Part shown: piece after piece, positions 7,654 through 17,165 of the stretch | Position numbering within the stretch: the first letter of the stretch is position 1 | How the letters are laid out: every line of letters starts with the position of its first letter | Assembly (NCBI GenBank): GCA_947455485.1 | Contig: CANGNV010000003.1 | Location: forward strand, 26,233-90,232 | Length of the DNA: 64,000 nt | Direction: 5' to 3' | Origin: Burkholderiaceae bacterium | Lineage (GTDB): Bacteria > Pseudomonadota > Gammaproteobacteria > Burkholderiales > Burkholderiaceae | Program-made: the position numbers and the translations under genes | Notes under the pieces: model-generated | What the model was told of the DNA's origin: nothing | What the model saw: the letters and a program-made list of their open reading frames with translations, nothing else | Databases searched by the model: none

Positions 7654-8714
7654 TACACGCTTTCTACGATCTCAACTTGGCCTGACCTAAGTTGTGCCAT
7701 ATTGGAATATTCTCCTGGCTTTATCCAGCCTGATCCGCCACCCTTGTTGGCGGCCTCATACCCCCACTTTGCGATTGCCATTGTGGTTTCAAGGTTAGCA
7801 CTAATCCCAACCTCATTTCCTATCTTCACAATTTCATCAGAGTTTTTGGCAATTAACTCAACCCATTTATTCAAATGAATATTTGCTGCCAAGGTATCTG
7901 ATTTACTTCTATTGCATGTTGGACATGCTAAGACAAAGTTATGCATCAAATCTCTTGGGTAAAGCGAGAATGGGACGAAATGGTCCACCTCCAACTTGGA
8001 AGAGGTTTTGTTGCAATAAAAACATTTGTTTCCATAGATTTCTTTAAGCCCCTTGCATACAAGCGCAAGAGTCTTTCTTGAGGTTTCAAACAAGAAGCTA
8101 TTGAGGTCATCTTTTTTCCCAAGAATGGGGGCGTTATTGGTATTTCTCTTAATGAAGTCAGTCCATCGGTTTCTAGCTAGTTGCTGAATTAAAGGCTGAA
8201 ACCGCCTTAAGCAGTAAGCCACTCCATTTTTAAGTGTGATGGAGCTTGAATTGCGCTCATAGAGGAATGGAAGGGTTGCTCCACCAACATTCTGTAGGTA
8301 ATTGATTGGTTGCTTTGCAACTGTTGCAGCAACTGCAGCAACCAGCCGTTCATATTCCTTTGAGCCCTTGGCCGATGAGGGTGAATTGAAGCGGTTGCCC
8401 TGTCTAAACGCATCAATAGACTTCACAATTGCAGCTTGAACCCCATTATTTTGGAAGAGAACGCCACTTTCATTTGCCTTAGATGTTTTATAGGGGCTCG
8501 ATTGTTGCCAGTACAGCTCTATGAATCTTTCTGCAATTGTTTTGTTGCTAATCTCCAGTCGTGAGCTATCGTCTTTTCCATGTTCAATTGCTAAATCAGC
8601 CAAGGAAATAAGCAAGGCGTACTTATAGGTAGAGCTGAAGTCGCTCTCATTGAATAGTCGTTGAATCTTTGTAAGGAAGTCGAGTTGATCTTCTGCTGAT
8701 GGGGTAGCAATCAT
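7653..8714 (-). CDS. HNH endonuclease
   Basis: CFYCNKTSSKLEVDHFVPFSLYPRDLMHNFVLACPTCNRSKSD is a canonical HNH with CxxC pairs. Start set to ATG 8714 (ATGA overlap with HIT stop) rather than 8747. Confidence 0.88.
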   Translation of the reverse strand: MIATPSAEDQLDFLTKIQRLFNESDFSSTYKYALLISLADLAIEHGKDDSSRLEISNKTIAERFIELYWQQSSPYKTSKANESGVLFQNNGVQAAIVKSIDAFRQGNRFNSPSSAKGSKEYERLVAAVAATVAKQPINYLQNVGGATLPFLYERNSSSITLKNGVAYCLRRFQPLIQQLARNRWTDFIKRNTNNAPILGKKDDLNSFLFETSRKTLALVCKGLKEIYGNKCFYCNKTSSKLEVDHFVPFSLYPRDLMHNFVLACPTCNRSKSDTLAANIHLNKWVELIAKNSDEIVKIGNEVGISANLETTMAIAKWGYEAANKGGGSGWIKPGEYSNMAQLRSGQVEIVESV

Positions 8715-9091
8715 TCCCAATACTTCGCTTTCTCGGGAATAATCCATCTCACGCCACCCCTAGGATCATCTTGATCATCCTTATATCTGGGGATGAGGTG
8801 CATATGTAGATGAGGGACAGTTTGTCCGGCTACAGGCCCATCATTAATTCCTATGTTGTATCCATCTGGATTGAGTTCATGTTGTAGGACTGTTTTAGCT
8901 CTTGCTAGAAGATCTAGAAGCGCAAGCTGTTCATCGCTTGTGATTTCAAACCAAGACCCAATATGTCGCTTCGGTATCACCAGAGTGTGGCCAGGTGAAA
9001 CAGGATAGCCATCCCGAATCGTCACGCCAAATTCATTCGAGTCAATGATTCGCTCGGCTGGCAGAGTACAGAAGGGGCATGGCTTACTCAT
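8711..9091 (-). CDS. HIT-family hydrolase
   Basis: Histidine triad HLHMHLIPRY; N-term CPFCTLPAERII. Confidence 0.92.
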   Translation of the reverse strand: MSKPCPFCTLPAERIIDSNEFGVTIRDGYPVSPGHTLVIPKRHIGSWFEITSDEQLALLDLLARAKTVLQHELNPDGYNIGINDGPVAGQTVPHLHMHLIPRYKDDQDDPRGGVRWIIPEKAKYWE

Positions 9092-9425
9092 GAAATAGAT
9101 CTATTGATATTGGTATTTATGTTGTTTCATACTATTACATAACAAGACTGGCTCATATTCTGACCTTTAACCCATCCATTTCCTACATCCAAATCATCCC
9201 TAATGCCTGTCATTTGGTCTTGCCAACCTCTACGCTAAATCTTTCAGACTACGGCGGAGATTTGGATGCGACTTTCAATTGAGTGTTCTCACAAGCATTT
9301 AAAGCTATTCCGAATCTCTTTGGATTCAAGGGTCATGCTGGTTTTGCTGATTATTTGGATGATTTGGGGGATCTTCAGGGTCTTAAAGATCCTGTAATTG
9401 AGCTAAATCTAGCTTGGGGGAGGTG

Positions 9426-9521
9426 GACGAGCCCGACCCCCGGCACTGACAGAATTGGGTTTGGCTGCTTCGTTCCCGACCTGACCAGGTTATCCAAACC
9501 GCCATGCGGGGAGGCCCGTCC
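9426..9521 (-). ncRNA. ffs: Signal recognition particle RNA (4.5S, small bacterial type)
   Basis: Minus strand GGACGGGCCTCCCCGCATGGCGGTTTGGATAACCTGGTCAGGTCGGGAACGAAGCAGCC...GTGCCGGGGGTCGGGCTCGTCC; contains the conserved GGTCAGG...GGAA..AGCAGCC core and pairing ends. Confidence 0.88.
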
Positions 9522-9552
9522 AATTCCATTTTAGCTTGTTAGAATGTAATAC

Positions 9553-11226
9553 ATGACAGCATTGGCTTTAGCCCGTTCGTGGCGCCCTAAAACTTTCTCC
9601 CAATTGGTAGGACAAGACCATGTGGTTAAGGCCTTAACCCATGCCTTAGACCAGGGTCGACTACACCACGCTTGGCTCTTTACAGGCACTCGCGGGGTCG
9701 GAAAGACCACCATTGCCCGAATTATGGCCAAAGCCCTCAATTGCACCGGGGAAGACGGTCAAGGTCGCATGACCTCAGAACCTTGCGGAAAATGCCCAGC
9801 TTGCCTAGAAATCGATGCCGGTCGCTTTGTTGACTATATCGAGATGGATGCTGCGAGTAATCGCGGGGTAGACGATATTGCTGCTCTATTAGAGAAGGCA
9901 GCCTACGCTCCAAGTAATGCACGCTACAAGGTCTACATGATTGACGAGGTGCACATGCTCACCAATCATGCCTTTAATGCCATGCTCAAGACACTCGAAG
10001 AGCCGCCTGAACATGTGAAGTTCATACTTGCGACTACTGACCCACAAAAGATTCCGGTAACTATTCTGTCCCGTTGCTTGCAGTTCAATCTCAAGCAAAT
10101 GCCAGTGCCGCTCATCGTTGAGCATTTAGAAAAAGTACTTGCTGCAGAAAAAGTGGATTGCGAAACCAACGCACTGCGTGTTTTAGCTAAAGCAGCACAG
10201 GGTTCGATGCGTGATGCCTTATCGCTGACTGATCAAGCCATTGCATACGCAGCTGGAAAAGTATCTGAAGAAGCAGTGCGCGGCATGCTCGGCACATTGG
10301 ATGATGCTTATCTCATTCGCATTCTGGATGCCTTGATTGCAAAAGATGGGGCGACGTTGCTAGCCATCTCTAATGAGATGGGTGAGCGCAGCATGTCTTT
10401 CTCATTAGCTCTGGCAGATTTATCCAGCCTGATTCAAAAAATCGCTGCCGCACAAATTGTTCCGGAATCTGTTTTAGAAGATTGGCCTGAAGCTACAGAA
10501 ATTCGTCGCTTAGCTGGTGCGCTTACCAAAGAAGAAGCACAACTCTTCTACCAAATTAGCATTACGAGTCGTCCAGATTTATCACTTGCTCCAGATGAGC
10601 AAACTGGCTTTGCTATGACGCTCCTGCGCATGCTAGCCTTTCGCCCCGGAAATGAAACTCCAGGCAGAGCAGGGAATTCAGCGCCACCAATAGCAAGCGC
10701 CCCAAGACCAGCAGCACCAGCAAATCAAACAGCTGCTCCGGTCAGGTCGGCGCCTGCAGCATCTGCTCCAGCACCTATGGCGGCTAAGCCTGCCGCTTCA
10801 GCTCCCCCAGCTTCTGTGCCAGTGGCCACTGCATCTGCAGCCAGCCGCCCAGACTGGCATGCCTTGATGCGTCAGTTGCCAGTTAAAGGTTTGGTTCAGC
10901 AGTTAGCGTTTCAGACGGAGTTGCAAGATTGGGAAGATTCACCAGCAGGCGTGCGCGCTACTGTTGTGACACCAATGCCGCAACTGGCTTCCGAAGCTTC
11001 TGTTGGTCGTCTTGCCGATGCACTCACTGCGCACTTTGGTAAACCGGTCAAAGTGGTAATGGAGAAGGGTGAAGTTGAAGGCAAGACAGTTGCTAAAGTC
11101 GATGCCCAGATTCATCAAGAGAAAAGACAAAACGCAGAGCAGATGATTGCTCAAGATCCATTTATTCAGCAATTAGAAAAAGAGTTTGGAGCCAAAGTAG
11201 TTGGTGGTTCTGTTAAACCTCTTTGA
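9553..11226 (+). CDS. dnaX: DNA polymerase III subunit gamma/tau
   Basis: RSWRPKTFSQLVGQDHVVKAL, GTRGVGKTTIARI; Ala/Pro-rich linker. Confidence 0.97.
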   Translation: MTALALARSWRPKTFSQLVGQDHVVKALTHALDQGRLHHAWLFTGTRGVGKTTIARIMAKALNCTGEDGQGRMTSEPCGKCPACLEIDAGRFVDYIEMDAASNRGVDDIAALLEKAAYAPSNARYKVYMIDEVHMLTNHAFNAMLKTLEEPPEHVKFILATTDPQKIPVTILSRCLQFNLKQMPVPLIVEHLEKVLAAEKVDCETNALRVLAKAAQGSMRDALSLTDQAIAYAAGKVSEEAVRGMLGTLDDAYLIRILDALIAKDGATLLAISNEMGERSMSFSLALADLSSLIQKIAAAQIVPESVLEDWPEATEIRRLAGALTKEEAQLFYQISITSRPDLSLAPDEQTGFAMTLLRMLAFRPGNETPGRAGNSAPPIASAPRPAAPANQTAAPVRSAPAASAPAPMAAKPAASAPPASVPVATASAASRPDWHALMRQLPVKGLVQQLAFQTELQDWEDSPAGVRATVVTPMPQLASEASVGRLADALTAHFGKPVKVVMEKGEVEGKTVAKVDAQIHQEKRQNAEQMIAQDPFIQQLEKEFGAKVVGGSVKPL

Positions 11227-11266
11227 TTGCCAGATTTAACAATATTAGATACAAGGAAATAAAGCG

Positions 11267-11590
11267 ATGATGAAAGGTGGCCTTGCTGGTTTGATGAAAC
11301 AAGCCCAGCAGATGCAAGAGAAGATGAAAGTAGCGCAAGAGCAATTGGCAGCGCTAGAAGTCACTGGCCAAGCAGCCGGTGGTTTGGTTAAAGTCACCAT
11401 CTCTGGAAAACACGAAATGAAACGCGTGCAGATCGATCCAGGCGCAATGGATGATCGCGAAATGCTGGAAGACTTATTAGTCACTGCCTATACAGAAGCA
11501 TTCAAACAAGTAGAAGCTGCTAGCTCACAAGTGATGTCTGGTGCTACTGCTGGTATGCCAATGCCTCCTGGCTTCAAGTTGCCTTTTTAA
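11267..11590 (+). CDS. ybaB: YbaB/EbfC nucleoid-associated protein
   Basis: [16 protein letters not shown]...; position between dnaX and recR. Confidence 0.95.
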   Translation: MMKGGLAGLMKQAQQMQEKMKVAQEQLAALEVTGQAAGGLVKVTISGKHEMKRVQIDPGAMDDREMLEDLLVTAYTEAFKQVEAASSQVMSGATAGMPMPPGFKLPF

Positions 11591-11615
11591 TCATTAATAA
11601 AAAACTGTTCATTTA

Positions 11616-12239
11616 ATGGCACGTCAAGAGGCTCCACAAGATGCCCTCGGTCGATTGATCGAGGCATTGCGCGTATTGCCTGGAGTGGGACCAAAGTCAG
11701 CGCAACGCATGGCTTTCTATTTGCTGCAGCACGATCGCAATGGTGCGGCTGTGCTTGCCCAATCATTAGGTGAAGCTGTAGAAACAGTAGGTCACTGCGC
11801 CCGTTGTAATACTTTCTCGGAAACCCAAATCTGCGCAACTTGTAATGATGATCGTCGTGATCCATCGTTACTGTGCATTGTGGAAACGCCAGCCGATCAA
11901 GTGATGGTCGAGCAGACCTTGAGCTTTAAAGGTAATTACTTTGTATTGATGGGTCGTATCTCACCACTCGATGGCATGGGCCCCAATGAAATCCATTTCG
12001 ATCGATTACTCAATCGCATTGAATCTCCGGATACCGGAGTGCCAGTGAGAGAAGTAGTTCTGGCTACGAATTTCACAAGTGAAGGTGAGGCCACAGCCCA
12101 CTATATTGGTGAAGTGCTCAAATCCAAAGGCATCAAAGTCACCAGAATCGCCAGAGGCATTCCGGTAGGCGGTGAACTTGAGTATGTGGATGCAGGCACC
12201 TTAGCCAGGGCGCTGATGGATCGTCGAACAGTAGGTTAG
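11616..12239 (+). CDS. recR: Recombination mediator RecR
   Basis: [20 protein letters not shown], zinc-finger [22 protein letters not shown] region. Confidence 0.97.
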   Translation: MARQEAPQDALGRLIEALRVLPGVGPKSAQRMAFYLLQHDRNGAAVLAQSLGEAVETVGHCARCNTFSETQICATCNDDRRDPSLLCIVETPADQVMVEQTLSFKGNYFVLMGRISPLDGMGPNEIHFDRLLNRIESPDTGVPVREVVLATNFTSEGEATAHYIGEVLKSKGIKVTRIARGIPVGGELEYVDAGTLARALMDRRTVG

Positions 12240-12343
12240 ATCTCTAAAACCCCTTTGCTCTTGGCGTTGATATCAATGAGCTAACAAGTTACATTCATCT
12301 TTTAACTATAGTGCTGTCAGATATTCTTCTGATCTATTAAAAG

Positions 12344-12577
12344 ATGCCCTCAAAGCCTAATAAAAACCTTTTGCAAACTTTAGCTGCAATTGCAGAACTT
12401 GAGTCTGGTAAAGGGCAAGCGTTTAATACCGTCGAAGAATTAATGGCTGATCTGCATTGCAAAGAGCTTGAGGATCAACAGGATCTAACGATGGCTGATA
12501 AATCCATGAAAGAGCTGCGAAGTGGAAAGGTTAAGGCTACCCCTATAGATTTGGTGATTAAGAGGCTTAACTTATAA
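12344..12577 (+). CDS. RelB/DinJ antitoxin-like small protein (orphan)
   Basis: AIAELESGKGQAFNTVEELMADL resembles antitoxin C-termini. Confidence 0.45.
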   Translation: MPSKPNKNLLQTLAAIAELESGKGQAFNTVEELMADLHCKELEDQQDLTMADKSMKELRSGKVKATPIDLVIKRLNL

Positions 12578-12769
12578 GCTCTCATGCCCAATCGTCACTA
12601 AATCGACATAAATTCTAGGTAAATTGCCTCTTTTTGGGGATAATTTGGCCTGCACCCCTGTTGAGCTTCAATCTCACGCCGTGCCTATCTGAGTTGTCTT
12701 GTTTTTACCCCGGTAGATCTGGCCCTTAATTTTCATTGGCCATTGATGCTAAGCATGATGAAATTGTGA

Positions 12770-14182
12770 ATGACCCACAAATCCTATCTTCTCCTGTTGA
12801 GCTTGCTTGCTGCCTTTTACAGCGCGACTACGCTCGCCCAGAAGGCGGGATCTGGTTCTGATCAGATAGCAAGTTTTGCAGCGCAGATTGCCGACCTTCC
12901 TACTGAGGGAGAGTTGTTAGGTTTGCCTGTGAATGTGCATGGCCAAACGACTTATATCAATCAGCGCTATAACAATTTCACATCCTCCTACTCGGGTATG
13001 CGAAGCCTATCTAACGATAAGGCAATGAGTTACACCTGGTCAGGCACTTTATTTCTGGGTGCTCGTATTGCACCAGATACCGATATTTACTTCAATCCAG
13101 AAGTTATTTCTGGGGTCCCTTTCTCCGGTTTAAATGGTTTAGGTGGTTTCACAAACGGTGAAGCGACTAAAGCCAATGGCGCGCAAGCGAAGTTTTATTC
13201 AGCTCGTGCCTTTGTGCGTCAAACTATTAATCAAGAGGGCGATAAAGTCGTTCTTGAAAACGAAGCCAATCAAATTACCCAAACTGTCAGTAGTAATCGT
13301 GTTGTACTGACTGGTGGCCAGTTCTCCACGCTCGACATTTTTGATGACAGCCGTTATGCCAAAGATCCTCGCGTTCAGTTCATGAACTGGGGCAATATGA
13401 CCTATCTAGCCTATGACTACGCAGCAGATGCCAGAGGCTACAGCTGGGGCTTAGCGGGTGAGTGGTATCTTGATAACTGGGTGATGCGCGCCTCACGCAT
13501 GCTTGCCCCTAAATCACCGAATGGCCGTGATCTCAATTGGCAAATCTTCAATACCTATGGCGATCAAGTAGAAGTAGAGCGTCAGCATAATATTGCCGAC
13601 CTTCCTGGCAAAGTGAGCGTCTTGGCTTACCGCAACAAAATGATGTTGGCACGCTTCTCAGATGCCACTAATTACGTCATTCAAAATAATGCGCAGGGCA
13701 CACAAGCAATTAACAATGTACGCAACAACATGCAATACAAAACCGGTATTGGTTTGCATGGAGAGCAAGCTTTAACAAAAGACCTTGGTATCTATGGCCG
13801 CGCCTTTACATCGGATGGCCATACCGAAACAATGTCCTTCACTGAAGCAGACAACTCCATCTCTGTTGGTATGGGCATGAACGGTACAAGTTGGAAGCGC
13901 CCCCATGACAGTATTGGTATCTCTATGATGCAAAACGGCTTGTCTAGCTATCGTCGTTCCTACCTGCAAGCAGGGGGCGTGTCTTATTTCATTGGTGACT
14001 ACGCTAGCCCAAGCCAGACGATTTCATATTCACCTGAGCGGATCGGTGAGGTCTACTACAACGCCATCGTTATTAAGAATGTTCTGGCTGGATTGAACTT
14101 TCAGCACATCATTAATCCCGCCTATAACTCTGCCCGCGGACCGGTAAATATCCTGTCTTTTAGGGTTCACGCCGAGTTTTAA
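12770..14182 (+). CDS. OprB-family carbohydrate porin-like outer membrane protein
   Basis: Signal peptide, beta-rich pattern, VNVHGQTTYINQRY and C-terminal FRVHAEF; OprB-like motifs. Confidence 0.65.
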   Translation: MTHKSYLLLLSLLAAFYSATTLAQKAGSGSDQIASFAAQIADLPTEGELLGLPVNVHGQTTYINQRYNNFTSSYSGMRSLSNDKAMSYTWSGTLFLGARIAPDTDIYFNPEVISGVPFSGLNGLGGFTNGEATKANGAQAKFYSARAFVRQTINQEGDKVVLENEANQITQTVSSNRVVLTGGQFSTLDIFDDSRYAKDPRVQFMNWGNMTYLAYDYAADARGYSWGLAGEWYLDNWVMRASRMLAPKSPNGRDLNWQIFNTYGDQVEVERQHNIADLPGKVSVLAYRNKMMLARFSDATNYVIQNNAQGTQAINNVRNNMQYKTGIGLHGEQALTKDLGIYGRAFTSDGHTETMSFTEADNSISVGMGMNGTSWKRPHDSIGISMMQNGLSSYRRSYLQAGGVSYFIGDYASPSQTISYSPERIGEVYYNAIVIKNVLAGLNFQHIINPAYNSARGPVNILSFRVHAEF

Positions 14183-14357
14183 GCATTGCAAGGCGGTTCA
14201 GATTAATTATTGTCTTTAGAATCAATAAGATACAAAACCCCAATAATTCGACTTTTGGGATTTCTCACCTATAATCGTCCAAACCCCCTATAAATTCAGG
14301 GAAACCTGCATCTGGGGCTATAAAAACAGCATTAGTACAGATTTAGAGGCAGCCGAT

Positions 14358-15884
14358 TTGATTCACGGCCATAAAAAAACGAGCGCATTTGTTGATGCAA
14401 GATTAACTCCCAAGAGTCGGGTTGCTTGTGCCGTCGCCTCTTTATTTTTTGTGTCCTCTGTTTTTGCCCAGTCAAATGCCCCCATTCCAGCTGGCGTCAC
14501 AGTCCAAACGAATGAATCTAAGGATTCTTTGTCGGCGCCGCCGGTAGTCAGTAACGAGACTGCTAATCCTGCCAATGCCGCATCGTTGTTTGCACCGGTA
14601 ACGAAGAGCGATACACCCAAGATCTATACCAAGGGTGCACCATCAGGCCCGGCTGAAATGGATTTGCGTCAGCTCTGGACTGAACTGAAATTAAACAACC
14701 CGCAGTTGTCTTCATTGCGTGAGTCATACCTATCTGCCAAAGCGACTGTGCCGCAAATCAATGCGCCAGCTAATCCGCAAGTCGGCTTGGTGTGGTCTGG
14801 TATGCCAGCAAATTCACCATTAGGATTGGGCGGAGCTAATGCGCCGTCGCCACAGTACCCCAATGGCATTAGTAGCAATAACGCTATTTCTATTGCCCAG
14901 CCGTTTCAGTTTCCGGGCAAGAAGAGTCTTGCATCAGACATTGCTAATACCAATGCGGAAGCCTTGCTTGCCCAAAGTGAAGCAACCTATTTGCAGTTAG
15001 GCGCACAGCTTTCAACTCTGTATTACGGTGCACTGGCATCACAAAAGCAATTGCAAGTTTTAAAAGAGTCTGTAATGCGTTTGGAGATGATTAAGAACGT
15101 CGCTAAGGCGCGTTACTCCAACAATGCGGCTGCTTATGTTGAATATCTCAATGCGCAAGTGTCACAAAGCGCAGCGCAAGCAGACCAATTTAATGTGGAG
15201 CGCCAGCTATCGGTTGCCCTAAACAATATCAATACTTTAGTAGGTCGCCACTCTAGAGAAAAGCTTGTACTGCGTGGGGATGTTCGCCGCGCAATGAATA
15301 GCGTCCCAACCTTAATTGAGTTGGAAGACTATGCTGAAACTAGTCATCCTTCACTAAAGAGTTCAGCATTGCAGTTAGAGGCAGCACGCAAAGGCGTGGA
15401 TTTGGCGAAGAAGGCATATTTGCCGGACTTCCAAGTGATTGGCTCCTCATTTACTCCGCGCGGCCCATTCTCGGCCAATAACGGCGCGATGTTCTATCAG
15501 TTTGAGTTGGATTTAATCATTCCCTTGTATTTCTTCACGAAGGAGAAATACGGGGTAGAGCAGGCACAGCGCAATCAAGCGGCAGCCGAAGCGGGCAATA
15601 TCTCCAACCGTCAACAGATTGTGCTGGCGGTGAATGGTGCCTATGCTGCGTATGAGCAAGCAAAGAATCAAACGCAATTTCTGAAAGAGCGCCAAGTTCC
15701 CCAAGCGGATGCTGCTTATAAGGTTGGCCTCACTCAGTACTCCAATAATGGTCAGGGATTTAACGATTTGCTGACAGCGCAAACCCAATTACGCAATCTC
15801 GAAGTTCAATTGGCGCAAGCTGAGAGCAATCTCCTCCAAGCGCAAGCAGTGTTGCTAGTGACATCTGGCAAAGAACCTTTTTAA
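14358..15884 (+). CDS. TolC-family outer membrane efflux protein (CzcC/CusC-like)
   Basis: Two outer-membrane-efflux domain repeats; first gene of a TolC-MFP-RND operon. Confidence 0.88.
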   Translation: MIHGHKKTSAFVDARLTPKSRVACAVASLFFVSSVFAQSNAPIPAGVTVQTNESKDSLSAPPVVSNETANPANAASLFAPVTKSDTPKIYTKGAPSGPAEMDLRQLWTELKLNNPQLSSLRESYLSAKATVPQINAPANPQVGLVWSGMPANSPLGLGGANAPSPQYPNGISSNNAISIAQPFQFPGKKSLASDIANTNAEALLAQSEATYLQLGAQLSTLYYGALASQKQLQVLKESVMRLEMIKNVAKARYSNNAAAYVEYLNAQVSQSAAQADQFNVERQLSVALNNINTLVGRHSREKLVLRGDVRRAMNSVPTLIELEDYAETSHPSLKSSALQLEAARKGVDLAKKAYLPDFQVIGSSFTPRGPFSANNGAMFYQFELDLIIPLYFFTKEKYGVEQAQRNQAAAEAGNISNRQQIVLAVNGAYAAYEQAKNQTQFLKERQVPQADAAYKVGLTQYSNNGQGFNDLLTAQTQLRNLEVQLAQAESNLLQAQAVLLVTSGKEPF

Positions 15885-15890
15885 GGAGCA

Positions 15891-17165
15891 GTGTTGAAAG
15901 ACAAAATTCTTTCTTTTCTAAAGCAGCTTGCTGATAAAGCAAAGCCTATTACTGATAAGGCATTACATTTTGGCGGCCACAGATTGCATGTAGCCCTTGC
16001 TAGTGTTGCTGGCCTGTATTGGAATCTCAGTCCACAAAATCGTCATCGCGTTCGCTTGGCTGCCTTTGCGTTTGCCATTCTTTCGGTGGGTATCGTTGTT
16101 GGTCGCATTACCAATGTAAACCGTAACGTCAAAATTGAAGCCTCTGATAAAGCATTGAAAGTAGAGAAGAGCGGCATTCTAGAATTGAAGTTGGCGGGCG
16201 TTAAATTAAATCCAGAAATTTACGTTTTCCAAACGGCTGAAAGAGTTCAAGTACCAGTTGATATCAAAGTGCCTGGACGTTTAGCATTCAATGCAGAAAA
16301 ATCCAAAATGCTATCCGCACGGGCACCTGGCCGTGTAGAGCGTATTTATGCATTCGATGGTGCTGAGGTCAATATTGGTTCTCCAGTAGTAGAGCTCTAT
16401 AGCCCAGAATTCCTGTCCGCTCAGCAAGAGTATTTACTTTCCTCAAAAATGGCCAAAGTGCTAGAGGCTAATAAGACCATGAGCGACTTGCTAGGTGATG
16501 CCCGCATTACTCAACAAGCTGCTGCAAACCGTATGCGTAATCTTGGTGCTGGCGATGGCGATATCAAGGCAATTGAAACAACTGGTAAAACCCAGAACAA
16601 TTTAGTAATGCGTTCCCCACTCAAGGGGGTGGTAGTGAAGCGTAATGTTGAGCCTGGATCAGCCCTCAGCGCTGGTGATGTGATTGCCACTTTGGCCGAT
16701 CCAAAACAGCTCTGGTTCTTGGGTAATGTGTTTGAGCAAGATTTCCGCTTGATTAAGCCGGGTCAAAAAATGGTGTTACAGGTTGAGGCCTACCCAGATA
16801 AAGAATTTGTAGCTTACGCGAACTATGTGGCTCCAACGATAGATCCGCAAACTCGCGCTTTATTGATTCGTGCGGATATTGAGAACAATGACGATCTCCT
16901 TCGTCCAGATATGTACGCTTCTGCCAAGCTAACTACCGGCATGGCTGATGCTATCGTGGTTCCGCAAACCGCTGTAGTGCGTATTCGTGAGATGCGTTAT
17001 GTCATTGTGAAGGCGGGTGATGAGGTGTACCGCCGCTTGCCTGTTAAGGGCTATGACCTCAATAGCAAAACTTTTGCTATTACAGAAGGTGTGGAGCCAG
17101 GTTCACGTGTATTGGCCGAAGGCGCAGTCTTATTAAACGATCGATTCGCAAAGCAGGAAGACTAA
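15891..17165 (+). CDS. Efflux RND periplasmic adaptor subunit (GTG start)
   Basis: Membrane-fusion-protein pattern (RVERIYAFDGAEVNIGSPVVELYSPEF, GDVIATLADPKQLWF). Confidence 0.9.
   Translation: MLKDKILSFLKQLADKAKPITDKALHFGGHRLHVALASVAGLYWNLSPQNRHRVRLAAFAFAILSVGIVVGRITNVNRNVKIEASDKALKVEKSGILELKLAGVKLNPEIYVFQTAERVQVPVDIKVPGRLAFNAEKSKMLSARAPGRVERIYAFDGAEVNIGSPVVELYSPEFLSAQQEYLLSSKMAKVLEANKTMSDLLGDARITQQAAANRMRNLGAGDGDIKAIETTGKTQNNLVMRSPLKGVVVKRNVEPGSALSAGDVIATLADPKQLWFLGNVFEQDFRLIKPGQKMVLQVEAYPDKEFVAYANYVAPTIDPQTRALLIRADIENNDDLLRPDMYASAKLTTGMADAIVVPQTAVVRIREMRYVIVKAGDEVYRRLPVKGYDLNSKTFAITEGVEPGSRVLAEGAVLLNDRFAKQED

Noticed and set aside
8715-8747. Upstream start of the HNH gene (8747)
   Set aside because: Would give a 37-nt overlap with HIT; internal ATG at 8714 forms a standard ATGA coupling and is preferred.
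9283-9534. 83-aa plus-strand ORF
   Set aside because: Runs antisense through the SRP RNA gene; Trp/Pro-rich end is a by-product of RNA sequence. Not supported as a protein.
10430-10450. Possible dnaX programmed frameshift at caaaaaatc
   Set aside because: Reading frame is CAA AAA ATC, which does not form an X XXY YYZ slippery heptamer.
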